64,000 nt of DNA from Planoprotostelium fungivorum (Eukaryota; Evosea; Variosea; Cavosteliida; Cavosteliaceae), in contig MDYQ01000661.1 of assembly GCA_003024175.1 (NCBI GenBank), positions 124,001 to 188,000 on the forward strand, given 5' to 3'. Position 1 is the first letter of the stretch. The number at the start of each line of letters is the position of its first letter. The position numbers and the translations under genes were made by a program. The notes under the pieces are model-generated. The model did not search any database and was not told where the DNA came from. It saw only the letters and a program-made list of their open reading frames with translations. Shown piece by piece: positions 35,119-46,859 of this stretch.

Positions 35119-36863
35119 ATGACGGACACCATCGAGGCCACTCTTCCCATAGATAATCGAGTCAGTGACGAAGGAAGGAGGTCGAAAGTTACACAAGCGT
35201 GTTCGAATTGCAAGAGATCACATTTGTCCTGCGATACGGGTGAGATGTTGGGTTTAGACGCTCTCACCTGATATGAGAGGTAGGACGACCTTGCAAGCGA
35301 TGTGTTCAGCGTAAATTATCTTCTACATGTACAGATAGCGAGAGGAAGAAGAGAGGGAGGAAGCCAACAGACAGAGACGACTCACCACCACAACCGTTGT
35401 CTCCCTCTCCAGGTGATCATCGATCGATTACAATCATAATCCCCTATATGATCTGACGGAAGAATAGTTTCGAAGAAAGCAAACTTACGGCTGTCTCCAT
35501 CTCCTATTCTGAACGTGAGGACGGATCAAAGTCCCAACCGTTCTGATTAACTCATACAGCCACCATTCGCAGGTTACAATTACCTCCCATCACCCACTCC
35601 ACATTTCGACACGTCCATATCGAATGTTAGTAGCCTCCTTCAATTATTTCGACAAGAGGTGAGCCTCCATTCTCTCACGGTCATCTCGTCGATTCTGATA
35701 GAACAACAGCAGTCACAGGCTCACGTCAATGCGAATCCGACACTCGTAGTTCCAAAACAAGAGATGAAGTGAGAGATCATCTTCTCACATCGAGCTGATG
35801 TGAATCAGGAGGGAGCACATCGATCAACTGTTGGATCAATTGAGAAGCAGCTATTGCATGGATTCACCCTTCAATATCTATTCCCTCGCAGAATGTCACA
35901 TCGGTCAGTAGCCATAGAATCGTTTACGAGACGATGATGACGATGTACAGATGATCATCATGCGAGAGATCCTTATTATCCAGATCGAACTCCCTCGACA
36001 GAACAACATCTCATCTTTTTATCTCAGAATGCCAAACTACGGTGACCTCATCATCATCATCATCCTGGACATCACATGTCATCGACGTCGCACATCATCT
36101 CATCACATCCACTCTCTCATCTGATATAGAGGATGGCAAACTGAGACGAGTTGGCTCAGCTTGAAGAAGAGCACAGAGACGTACCGTCAGATCAAGAGGG
36201 AGATCATGTCTTTGGTCGGGCCGGAACAAGTGTTAGAGATGCGAGAGGCTTTCAGCTACACCCTGGCCGTGAGTCATCTACAACGAGCCAGATCGATTGA
36301 AAACCACAGTGGTGTAAGAATGGTGCCGCATGCAGTGATGTCCCTTGCATCATCTGGGGTCATCACGGCTCGGTCGAATTCGTCAACTCTGCATTTGTAG
36401 ATCTGACTGGATTCTGCGAGAGGTTACCCAGCGGCCTGGACAGACATTTATTGTTGGATTTATTTCAATTCGAGACGGGAGGAGGAGACGCACAGAAGGT
36501 GAAGAGTGGATGATGAGACGAGACTGAGTTTCGATGAGGAATTTGAAGAGAAATCGACCGTCATGCTACCCATACAGGTCGGTCGCGATCACCATGATGA
36601 CATGATCGAGATGGTGAACTGATGATGACAGTTGAGAATCTGGTCGAATCGAAAGAAGCTACCACTGGTGACTGTGATCAATCCTCTCACACAGCAAGAA
36701 GAGAGATTTGTAGACGGTGAGAATTGCTCATCATAAGATGCACTGATCGTGATGATCAGGTACGTTGTGTGTCAGCATGAAGAGAGACTCGTTGAACATA
36801 CCGAATCTCTTTTATGCACAATTTCTACCCTCTCCTGATGTGTTGAAGAGAGTCGCTCGATGA
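35119..36863 (+). CDS. Zn(II)2Cys6 transcription factor, ERT1/RDS2(AcuK)-like, copy 2
   Basis: Paralogue of the gene at 20951. A Zn2Cys6 cluster CSNCKRSHLSCDTGRPCKRCVQRK..STC is joined across an intron. It is followed by a basic block ERKKRGRKPTDRD and a Ser/Pro-rich linker. The second half has NGAACSDVPCIIWGHHGSVEFVNSAFVDLTGFCERLP, the PAS-like domain, and the family end TLCVSMKRDSLNIPNLFYAQFLP. About ten introns are spliced; one begins GTGAGTCATCTACAACGAG, the recurrent donor motif. The two copies share layout but have diverged in the linker, so the duplication is not recent. Confidence 0.75.
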
Positions 36864-37187
36864 ATGGAATCTCGAATTCCAAAGGATGTAATTAAATAAA
36901 AAACAGAGAAGAATGCCTTCAATATTGAAATACTGTGGTGATGAACAGAAGGCCATCTCTTCGTTCATGATGTGACACACAACGACACGAGAGAGAGCAA
37001 TGTTGCGTCCAAGAGCGACCTGGTGAGTAATCTATACGTAACGCCGAGAAATGCCACCAAGTCAAGTCATTGCATCATCGCATCAAAACTCATCGCGATC
37101 ACATCGAAACACGTCACATCTTCATCATCATACCTTCCTTTATTTCTTCCTTCCATTTCGAGGCCCTCACTATTCAACATCAGATCA
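36864..37187. other. Convergent 3' region between TF copy 2 and PP5
   Basis: AATAAA at 36895-36900 is the likely poly(A) signal of the + gene, 32 nt after its stop. No further coding frame is supported. Confidence 0.5.
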
Positions 37188-39395
37188 TCATCGAAACGCA
37201 TCACGCACCATGAACATGTTGTAATTGGAAGCGTAAGCCATGGGCTTGATCGCAGGGTGAGGCTGAACACGGTCAACCCCTCTCGATGAGTTCACCATCT
37301 ACAACTCACCACGGCCGTAAATTGTACGTATTTTGGATTCATCTGTGAATCGAAGCGAATGAGAGCTCCCTTGTTGCCGACAGAATCACAATAGTTGGGA
37401 GCAGAGAACACGGTCACCAGCTTACCATCGGCCTCCACTAGATAACCTGAACGACATCAACCGGCCGCGATAGAAGTACTTCATCTCATATCAAGTGAAC
37501 ACAATCGAAGTCATGTTCCCATCGACTCATTCTGATCATCAGACATGACGGTGATGACATGATGACTCGATCGTTTCAAGAGTGAATTCGAATAATTTGA
37601 GAATAAAAAAACTCCACCTTCTTCCTTGACTTCGTGGCTGCGAACGACCATTTGCAAGTTGTTGTCCTTTAAGAATTTGTGCGTCACGTCGGGGCCAAAC
37701 GCGACACCGACTCCACGCTTGTTGGGGCTTCTGCCGGGGAAGGGAGAGGGATCAGACCACAACAGCTCACACATGAGACCCTCATCGGGTGGCTGACGGT
37801 TTCTGGATATCTTTCGCATGTCGTCCAGCTTGACGCCGTCCTTGCTGAAGAGACCACCGTGGACGATGATCACCTGATCGCACGGTCAGATGGAAGATGA
37901 TGGCGGAGGTGATCATGATGAGGAGAGGAGATGAGCGTGATGATGTGATCATGATGGTGATGGATGCGATCGTGGATGACAAGATCATGATGATCGCGAT
38001 CAGATCGTGATCACGACACTCGATCACTGGTGCTCACCTTCTTGTTCAGACATGCCGACAAGGGCAACCAGTTGAAAACCTCCGTGAAGAGGTCAAAACA
38101 CTTCTTCGAGTACTTCTGAGTGACTTCTCCCTCGAATCCATACATTCGGTTCATGTTGATCGTCTCATGATTTCCTCGCATGAGATGAACGTGATCGGGG
38201 TAAAGTAACTTGTAAGCAAAGAGGGTCAAGACCAGCTCGAGAGAGAAGGAACCACGATCGACATAGTCTCCGTTGACTGGGGGGATCAATTTTCGAGTTG
38301 ACATTTGGGACTCACAGAGGTAGGGGTTTTCGATGGAAGGTTGGCCGTTGATTTCGAAGATATTGAGGAGGCTGATGATGTGTCAGTCCACTTGTGATGA
38401 TGTGTGATGTGTGATGTGTGACACATCGATGACAATGATGATGGAGATGAGTCGATGATGTGTCATTCATAGATGTAATGGTGATGATGATGATGGTGAT
38501 CTCACTCGTAGTACTGTCCGTGAGTGTCTCCACAGACGCTGAAAGAGTTTCCTTCTGGCACTTCGATATCGATGAGAGAAGGTAACTTGCATAAAAGCTT
38601 CTTCATCTCGATCAAGATCTGATACAAGTACCTGATGGAACATGGTGAACATCGAGGAGAAGAGATGAGATACTCACTTCGTGTGGAGTTTCTTCTGAGC
38701 TTTGAGATGGGCAACCAACTGTTGCACGAATGAGAGATCGACCTTTCCATCCATCAAATGGGGGCCATCATATGAGCTTTCGACCGAGATAGATTCAACG
38801 TCGAGTGTCTCGGATAGAGGTTTCTCGTCTTCGGTTGCAATTGCAGATTCGAAAGCCATCTGTCTAACGATCTTTTCACATTGCTTGAATTTCTCTTGAG
38901 CTTCTGCGTTCTTTGGAAGGATGCCAACCACCTGTCGTGCGTCAACATGTTTGTCAAGACTGAAGTCGATTTCTTAATGCATTCGACGTACCTTCTTAAA
39001 GTCCTTGAGAGCCTCCTTGTACTTGCCGAGAAGCAAATTGGCCGAACCCCTTCTGTAATACGCCTTGATGTATTTCGGGTCGACGTCTATAGCGGCCGAT
39101 GCATCTTGCAATGCAGCGCCATACTGCTCCAACTTGGCGTATGCAAAAGCTCTGTTAGAGAGGTAAACTGCATTCTTGCTGTTGAGCTCTATGGCTTTGG
39201 AGTAGAAATCGATGGCTAGGGCATACTTCTGTTCTGTCCAAAACGTCAGCGATAATTGGCAACGTATGATGTGAAGGGTTTTTTTGAATGAGAGAATGTG
39301 GATCACATAGACGCGAACTCACTTCCAAAATGGTCGTTAGCTGTGAGTTTGAACTCTTCTGCCTTCTTAAGGGTTTCTTCAGAGATTTCAGCCAT
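37188..39395 (-). CDS. PPP5C: Serine/threonine protein phosphatase 5 (TPR-PP2A-like)
   Basis: TPR-containing phosphatase that works with Hsp90 in most eukaryotes. The N-terminal 140 residues form three TPRs ([65 protein letters not shown]). The catalytic domain has all metal and active-site motifs: [56 protein letters not shown], and [14 protein letters not shown]. After the domain comes [17 protein letters not shown], the expected PP5 end. About ten introns are present. The last one starts GTGAGTTGTAGATGG, a variant of the recurrent motif, and a longer one near 37878-38034 is GATC-rich. Confidence 0.95.
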
Positions 39396-39618
39396 GATGC
39401 CGCTGTCGAGGATCAATCACAAGATCTCATTTTGGCCATCCCTGTCTCGTTGTTTCGTGCATCATGACATAAAACGACAGCAATCTCAAAGGCAGCGCGA
39501 CACACCACGTGGTGCTTGTGTTCTCTCTTCGAAGCAGTCCGTCACTCGTTTATTTTCCTCCACATGCCCACATGGATCCATCTTCATCTGACGACATCGG
39601 TAGTGATTCCTGCATCCT

Positions 39619-40903
39619 CTATGTCTGAGCGAGAAGGAACATAGAATTCGAGAGATGTTGGGTGGTCTTCTCCTTCGTGTAGACTTCTGCCTTCTGGACA
39701 ATGTTGTATCGATGGATCCCGATGCATTCGTAGGCTCGAATAGAGGCGGCTTGGAGAGAGAGCAGGACCGATACGGCTCTGTCCATCGACTTCATCATCT
39801 TGTTCTTGATGGGTTCTTCTGATGGAATGTCCATCAGGATGACGTGGATGAGGTAGCGCAAGGTGTCTCTATCCTCGCTCACAGTCTTTCTCATTTCTTC
39901 TGATTTGATGGAAAACTCGAAGAAGATGACAATGTGATGAATGGTGTCTGTCGTCTGATGGTCCATGTTGCCCCATGCTATCTGAAGGGCAAGGATTTCG
40001 TTGAGGCGTTTGAAGATCTGCTTGTCTAACTTGGACAAGAGGCCTTCGTTGCTGTCTTCCATACTTAAACCTATACGGGTCAGGCTCATATGTTTGAAGT
40101 GAATCATAAAATAGAATAAAATCGTATCTTCCATTTATATAAGAATATGAGATGATATGTTGATGATGTGACGATGACAATAGTGATGACTCTTACGTGA
40201 GAGTAATTTGACTGCCGAATGCATCGTGTAGTTCGTCTCTGAATAGAGGGCGCCGAAACTGTAAGACAGCAACTCCGTCGCATGCTGCCTCTTCAGTTTC
40301 GATAACTTGATGGAAGCAGACAGGTTGACAAAGATATCGAAGGCCAGTGATCTGACTTGAACTTCGGCACACTTGATGAGCTCGATCATGGCACTGATGA
40401 AGACGGTGTGGTTGTTAAAGTATTCATCGTTCGCTTGAACGCAAGTCAAATTTCTCAAGATGCCCAAGATGCAGTGGAAGAGGGGGCAGCTGATGTTGAT
40501 GGAGTCGAGGTATTTCATGTCGCCCTCTCCCGGACGGATGGATTGAAGAGGAAAGAGCTCTTCGAGGAGACCTTCGAAAGAGTATCCTTCCATCAATCTG
40601 AAAATGCATTAAGATGGTGGGTGGCGATGGACTTGAACAGTAAGAGGAAATCGAAAGAATCGAGAGGATTTCGATGGACAGTGAAGTGAGATGGAGGATG
40701 ACCGATTACCTGCTGCGGACGTTGGCCCACGATCTGGCAAGAAGGATGAGAAGGATGTCCAATAATCCGTGTGAGGGCTTCAGAGTGATCTCTTCCTCTG
40801 ATGTTTTTGACAGAAGCAGGTGAACACAACTCCATATCTGTTCAAACTGTGCACCTGTGTAAGGACCCGGTTGCAAAACTGTAGTCTGTAGGATAAACGC
40901 CAT
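39619..40903 (-). CDS. Unidentified helical-repeat (armadillo-like) protein
   Basis: Not recognised. Three exons read as paired amphipathic helices: EQIWSCVHLLLSKT, SHGLLDILLILLARSW, LFHCILGILRNLTC, VFISAMIELIKCAEVQVRSLAFDIFVNLSASIKL, LLSYSFGALYSETNYTMHSAVKLLS, then LNEILALQIAWGNMD, TIHHIVIFFEFSIKS and SVLLSLQAASIRAYECIG. ILRNLTC followed by VRSLAFDIFVNLS is typical of HEAT or armadillo repeats. The chosen ATG 40903 lies inside an exon that is open upstream to about 40935 (LIEIDGSQFQKR). A further 5' exon is possible, but no ATG-bearing exon was found. Confidence 0.6.
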
Positions 40904-41270
40904 CCTCTTCTGAAACTGACTCCCATCTATCTCAATCAGCTGTTGGAAACATGATGTGATCTGATCTGATATCAATCACCTTTTAAAGAAGAATTTATCT
41001 TTCGTGGAGCCGTCGGCAGCGTCGTGCTGTGATAATTGGCTCCCTTAAATACGATCGCATTGGAGGAGCGGCCATGCCAATCTGTCATTGGATGCTGATC
41101 TTGGAAAAATTATCAAATAGAAATTTTAACGGTCGCAAACAACCAACTCAGCTTCGCTTTGCGGCCACAGCTCCACCCTGATGTCAATAGAATACATTCA
41201 GACACCGGATACTACCACCCATCAATGATATCTAGATGAGCTGAATTGTTTGCATAATTAGAGGCTTTTA
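40904..41270. other. Gap between the unidentified helical protein and the RTA1-like gene
   Basis: May contain an upstream exon of the helical-repeat gene (an open segment ends in a donor near 40981), but no start codon was found. Otherwise no feature. Confidence 0.35.
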
Positions 41271-42288
41271 TCATACTTCAGCCGAGTTTGGCTTCGCAAA
41301 CGTTTGCAATTTTGTGACTTCAGTCTTGTGGCCGGCCAGCTCTTTCAGTGTCTTTGCAGGATGAACGATGTTGAAGACTCCTTGTGCGATGACCATCATC
41401 AAACCGTCCAGAACAACGAAGTAAGATTCAGTGGATATGATGGGTCCGTTCCATCCTTCAGAGAGTTCGATCACTCGATACACTCCTCGGACATAGAGGG
41501 CAACGGAGCTGATGATGACGGGAACAGCGATACGCTTCAGATCACTCTTCTGTTTTCAATGTTAGAGGATGTGGTGATGAAAGGACATCACCTGCTGAGA
41601 TGACAAGTCACAAGCTCCCGTTTTCATAGCCGCCAGCAATTTAATGGCAAAGTCCGCGGCAAAGATGACAAACAGCGTCATGCTGACCAACTGAAAGACG
41701 ATGCCTCCCAACATGATGCGTGCCCCCAGATCGGCTCCTTCGTGGTCGTCCGCTGTGGCAGCCATACCTCCACCGATAGCTTGGACCACCAGCGCGATCA
41801 CGTCGCACGTGATGAACACGATGCTGTATAATTTGGGCCTCAATCTCGAATATTCCGGGTGCGTGAGGCTCATCCTGAGTCATATCATCAGATACGGTGA
41901 AGGTAGTTGATCATCGAGCAGACTCACACTTTGCCCAAGATGAGATAGATGGCAGCTGAATAGAAGACGGGAGCGATGACTAACACAGCGATCTGGCACA
42001 AGAATCCATCGCCGTTGGTAGGTTCGTAAGCGTTATAGAGTCTAGCACCCCAACCGATACATTCACCTACGCCACATCGTCAGATCATCATCAACTGTGG
42101 AACCTCTATTCACCAATTCCTCCGATCGTCAAGACGTGCAGCCACCACCCTCTATAGTAACTGACTTGGACCAAGTGAGCCAAGGTCGAGATGGCAAACA
42201 GTGTGATGAAGAGGATGCCGATCCAGGCGTGGGGTATGTAGTTGTATGCCGATCCTTTTTGGAGATCCAGTACGCTGGTTGTGTTCAT
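41271..42288 (-). CDS. RTA1-like (lipid-translocating exporter family) seven-helix membrane protein
   Basis: Polytopic membrane protein. MNTTSVLDLQKGSAYNYIPHAWIGILFITLFAISTLAHL gives helix 1 and the N-glycosylated start. Later segments are HVLTIGGIGECIGW, FLCQIAVLVIAPVFYSAAIYLILGK, LYSIVFITCDVIALVVQAIGGGMAA, LGGIVFQLVSMTLFVIFAADFAIKL, and VPVIISSVALYVRGVYRVIELSEGW. The last one carries the R-x-x-Y-R-x-x-E motif of the RTA1 family, and DVIALVVQAIGGGMA is also family-typical. Fungal members handle sphingoid bases or drugs; the substrate here is unknown. Four exons with short introns give about 290 residues, full length for the family. Confidence 0.88.
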
Positions 42289-42583
42289 GTCTGTCTATAA
42301 GATGCTGATTCAGAGTATGAAGACACGCCACACGAGATCCCTCCCGCAGAATCCGATACTCTTTTTCTGAACAGACGTTCCGCGAAACCCGACGTTCTAC
42401 AATTTTGATTTCTTGTTCTCTCATCACAATCGATTACCATCTGATTAGTCATCCATGTAACAGACACTCGATGATGAGAAAGAGATGACAAGCGTCCCTC
42501 TACGTGTCTATCCGTTTTCAGAGGAGGTCATGTGACGATGTCGTTCTGCAAACGAAGAGGACAATAGGAATTGTGACCTTCAT

Positions 42584-44811
42584 TTATTTCTTCTTCTTCA
42601 CGGGAGTTGGATTCGACCACACGTAATCCTTCGGCTCGTATTTTGGTAGTTCATCACCCACCCTCTTCGTGAAGAACATCCTCTCGTATCGATTGGACAG
42701 CATCCACTTCATCTGACAACGTGTAAGTGTCCATCTACATCCATCATCGACACGATCAAGCATGATGCTGATGCTGATGCTGATGCTGATGCTGATGCTC
42801 TTGTTGATGATCACCTGTGGCTCAGAGAAAAAGTTTCCAAAACGCGCGCGAAAATCCGCAGCGACTCGGTTGAGGTAAATGACGACGGCAGCGTTGTCGT
42901 TGTTCATCTTGGGCAGCTGTAGACGTTGAGCGATCGTGATGGAGTCGATTCACCTTCAGCGTCCACAGGAAGACACCTCCCTTCTTTAAGAGGGGCATGA
43001 CGGGTGCGATCATGTCCATCATGACCCACGGTCGCTCGTTGACATCACAGACCTTTCATCATCAGATGTCGAGCGATCATGAGATGATCCGATGATGTGA
43101 TGTCGTGATCGCATGATATCCATGATGATGTTGATGTTGATGATGGCGATGATCATCGTGATGTTCATCACGAAGTCTACATGACAACACGATACAAATC
43201 AACTCACGATGAGATCGTACGGTGCATGAGGCTGTAAGTGTTCCACTGAGTCCTGACTCTTCATCTTCAGGTGTGTCAGATTCGCTGGCATGTCTGTGAT
43301 GGTGAAGTCTGCAGGGTCGATGCCAACCACGTGACCTTTGGGACACAACTGACGGGTTCAGAATTGGGACGGGAGAAATGGCGGGAAACCACCTGGGTGG
43401 CGATGAGGTAGGACATACCGCCGGGTGCCGCGCCTACGTCTACAACGCGGCTGTCTTCACGGATGTTCATGTCGTATCGGTCTAATGACTCTCTCATCTG
43501 ATATCTTGAGTCGATGAAAATTTGAATTGTGGTTTACTTCAGTCTTCAAATTAAAATTTCAAATAAGGAAAATTTTCGTGCGTCTTTTATCGTGGATGAT
43601 CGATACGTAGATGTGGCATTGTGAAATCAACGATATATTCAAAATCATATTTTATGTGACAGAGAAGAAAAAAATTGTACAGTATGTCATACATGTTGTA
43701 TCCTTCACATAAGAATGAGAAGAAAAGATTGTATCGATTCTCTTTGACTGATGTGATATCACGTGTTATCAGTTGTGTCTCAGATGTCACTTCACCTTGA
43801 AGAAAGCACGAGAATAAACGTCTTTCTCTGTGATCTTGTCCTCAGATTTAATGTAGAAGTATTCCTTCTCCATCATGGAGTAGAAGACTGTATCGCGCCA
43901 GACGACCACCGTGACGATGTGACTGAATCCCAGTTGTGGTTCCAATTGCACTTTCTTCTCTTCCAGGCGTTTGATGATCTACATCGTCTCATCAGCATCA
44001 TCATCATCCATCACATCACCGTCACGATCGTCGTCTGACATGATGATGGTGCTCACTTGGTCTCTCCTCACAGCCGGATAAGCTAAGACTCTGATTCTCT
44101 TCCCCTCGTAATCGAGCTCATCTAAAAAGTCCAACTTCATCTCTCGAACGGGGTTTTTGGCACCGTCGGGCTTGTGTTGGACTAGTTTCTTCCTCTGCAT
44201 GGTGATCTCTTCATCCTTCTCTTCGTCCTTCTCTTCGTCCTTTGTCTCTCCTGTGGGCTTCGTCTCTTCTGTTTTGCCTTCTCTCTCCAATTTCATCTTC
44301 TTTTGCATCTCACGACGAGGGCCTAGTGCAATGTGTCAACGGAGGAGTTGGAGATGGCAGGTCATTGGAGTTCAAGATCGGTGATGAAATAGAAGATTAC
44401 CTCGCGTGAGAGTCTGAATCTGTGAACCTTCTATCAAAGATAGACTCGAGGAATGATTTGAGATGTAGAAGGAGTGGATGTGTCTCAGAACATACGGTAT
44501 GTTCCAGATCCTAGACGATGTCTTCAACAATCGGCATGCGAGAATGGGGCTCACTCGTTCATCAGTTTCAAGATGGTCAAAGGTTGAATAACTTTCAGAA
44601 ATACCAGATCTTTGTCGATGTGAATGATGTCGACCTCTCCTGGGTGCTTTTCCTCGATCCATTCAGCGATTCTGCGCTGGTGATCGATGACAGTATATAG
44701 TATCAATAGTTGATCATCGAGACAATCTCTCAATCTGCCCTCCGTGGATACTGTTGGTCTCCATTCACACGTAGCCACTTCTTCATCGCTCATCATTAGA
44801 TCACATCGCAT
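42584..44811 (-). CDS. FtsJ-like (Rossmann-fold) SAM-dependent RNA methyltransferase with N-terminal extension
   Basis: The C-terminal half is a methyltransferase: RVVDVGAAPGGMSYLIATQ (SAM motif I), LCPKGHVVGIDPADF (motif II), YDLIVCDVNERPW (motif IV, CDV), and LLKKGGVFLWTLKLPK. This matches RrmJ/FtsJ proteins closest, although the catalytic K-D-K-E set is incomplete as far as I can see. The first 350 residues have no name: CEWRPTVSTEGRLRDCLDDQLLILYTVIDHQRRIAEWIEEKHP, a KDEEKDEEKDEE-type charged linker, then GKRIRVLAYPAVRRD and IVTVVWRDTVFYSMMEKEYFYIKS. One intron (about 43503-43792) is unusually long and AT-rich. TAA is embedded in AATAAA at 42583-42588. Confidence 0.75.
42763..42799 (-). 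repeat. GATGCT hexamer microsatellite in a methyltransferase-gene intron
   Basis: Six tandem copies of the hexamer GATGCT (plus strand) with no mismatch. It sits between splice sites of the gene at 42584-44811. Confidence 0.95.
43349..43392 (-). repeat. Methyltransferase-gene intron of shared intron family B
   Basis: A 44-nt intron on the minus strand, with TTTCCCGCCA near its donor and GTCCCAATTC further in. The same two blocks occur in introns of the formin and the kinase on the plus strand. Confidence 0.6.
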
Positions 44812-44951
44812 CTGTACCGCGGGTGCGGAATCTGAATACCGCGAACACGTGCGAATCTTGTCATCAAGCGAAGAGTCTTCTCTTCATCCGAACCGACAGA
44901 GTCAGTCCTCCTCCTTCCCTCCTTTCTCCTGACCATCTATCCAGATTAGGG

Positions 44952-46741
44952 ATGTCCGACGAATTCACATTTGAAGCCGGTGCCAATCATGGCGGCAGAG
45001 ACAGCCAAATCGAAGAGAACAACTTTGGATTCTCGGCAGGACAGTTGGACGCCCCTTCTGATGAGGCTGCAGTTGTTCCCATTTCCAGAACACCCTCTGC
45101 CTCTTTCACGACTGCTGGTAACAGTATGAGAAAATCGGGTGGACCAGCTTCTTACGATAGAGAGTATGTATCGCCCACATCTCCCTTCCGTATCAAGATC
45201 AGCAATCCCGCCAAGGTGAACATTTTATCCATTTCTCTTCATAGACGACGGACGAAGTCACTCTCTTCTGTTTCGTCCGTTTCGTATGACATATATATGA
45301 AACATGAATTCGCACCAGCGCGTGTACAATGGTCTGACACACGATTAGGTGGAATCAGGACTCTTGAATACTCACTCGGAGTACCCGATCCACGTTCAGA
45401 CCACTCTCAACTTCTACAAGAGTTCCGAGTTCACCGTCACCCGAAGGTGGACCATACGATAATACACTCCTCCATTCATAACATCTTTAGATACTCCGAC
45501 TTCGATTGGTTGAGAGAGAGGCTCGCAGAGAACAACAAGGGATACCTCATCCCTCCTCTTCCCGAGAAGGGATTGATCAGTGATTGAATCATCCATTTCC
45601 ATCATCTCACCATCTCCAGATCGCTTCAACAGTGAGTTCGTCGAATACAGAAGGAAAGAACTCGAGAAGTTCCTCATCCGTGTCGTCAATCACCATCATC
45701 TCTGCCAGAGCCCCGATCTCTTGGCTTTCTTAGAGACAAACAAGCCCGAGGGTGAGTCCATCTACAACGCATATCGATATCAAACCAAATTCATTCACTT
45801 ATCTCATCTCAAACGCATCAGGTGGACAAGTGAGAAAATCAGTCGAGAAGTCATCCGAAAAAGAAGCTGGCTCTGGCTTCTTCTCCTTCTTAGCCACGAC
45901 CCCAGCTGCCATGGGCACCGTCGCCGACCCCGATCCTTGGTTCGAAAACAAGAAGAACTACATCACCTCTTTAGAAACTCACTTCCAGATGCTGATCAAA
46001 AACCTCAACGCTTACATGAAGAAGAAGAAGGGTGAGTCAAAAAAATCGTAGGGAGTGGGGATTGAAACGGTGACAGAGAACGTCAACGCATTCGCAGAAT
46101 TCGGAGTCGCTTGTTCCTTGACCGCCTCTGTTGAGGCAGATCAAGACAGCATCACTTCGTCTTCTTTCAATCGTTTCTCTGATGTCATCACGCAGGCAAA
46201 CGAGTTAGAAGAGAGAAGGGTGAGAAAAAAAATGGCCGGGAGCGGGGATTGAAACGTGTCCAGATGAACGAGGAAGTCGGAGTCTTTGAAGACAGCCTGA
46301 GAGATTACGCTAGACTCCTCCAGGCCGTGAAAGAAATGTTGAACGCGAGACAAGAGAAGCTGAACGCTTACCACTACTCTTTCAAGTCTTTGGAAACGAA
46401 GAGAGAGAAGATGGAAAAGACGAAGGGAAACGCAAAGTTGGAACAAGAAGTAGCAGCCGTGAGTTTTTTTATGGACGATGATCACATATGATCACATCGT
46501 CATCACGATCACAACATCATGAAGAAGCTGAAGACATGTGTAGGCACAAGACACCGCGACCAAATCGGAGTTGGAATTCAACCAAGTGTCTGCCATCAGC
46601 CGCAACGAGCTACAGCAGTTTGAGGCCATGAAGTTGAACGACATCAAGGCCCTACTCATCCAGTACACGCAGATCAACATCAACTTTGAGCTGCAGATGG
46701 CTGACTACTGGAAATCTCTCATGAGTGACCTCCAAGCCTGA
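44952..46741 (+). CDS. Sorting nexin, SNX1/SNX2/Vps5 type (PX + BAR)
   Basis: Retromer-associated membrane-tubulating protein. The N-terminus is acidic and disordered (MSDEFTFEAGANHGG). The PX domain shows [48 protein letters not shown], then RFNSEFVEYRRKELEKFLIRVVNHHHLCQSPDLLAFLE; R-x-Y-S-D-F and the PPLP loop are the phosphoinositide-binding signature. The BAR region shows FENKKNYITSLETHFQMLIKNLNAYMKKKK, SFNRFSDVITQANELEERR, FEDSLRDYARLLQAVKEMLNARQEKLNAYHYSFKSLE and the final FELQMADYWKSLMSDL. About nine introns are present, two of them members of intron family A. Confidence 0.92.
46032..46076 (+). repeat. Sorting nexin intron of shared intron family A (copy 1)
   Basis: A 45-nt intron, GTGAGTCAAAAAAA.., with GGGGATTGAAAC before its acceptor. 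It is nearly the same as the intron 188 bp downstream and the formin intron at 15833. Confidence 0.75.
46220..46263 (+). repeat. Sorting nexin intron of shared intron family A (copy 2)
   Basis: A 44-nt intron, GTGAGAAAAAAAA.., with GGGAGCGGGGATTGAAAC before its acceptor, splicing EERR to MNEEVG in frame. Confidence 0.75.
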
Positions 46742-46859
46742 AGACAATGAAGAAATCGCATTTCTCTTGTTTTCGTATCGACATCATCGATCATCGTGTC
46801 GATCATGTTTCTCACGATCATGCGGCTGTACGATGAAAATTTGTTCGCGAATGATGCTC

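Noticed and set aside
43587-43790. 67-codon minus-strand frame inside the methyltransferase gene
   Set aside because: It is AT-rich and lies wholly within the long intron; the flanking exons splice over it with conserved protein on both sides.
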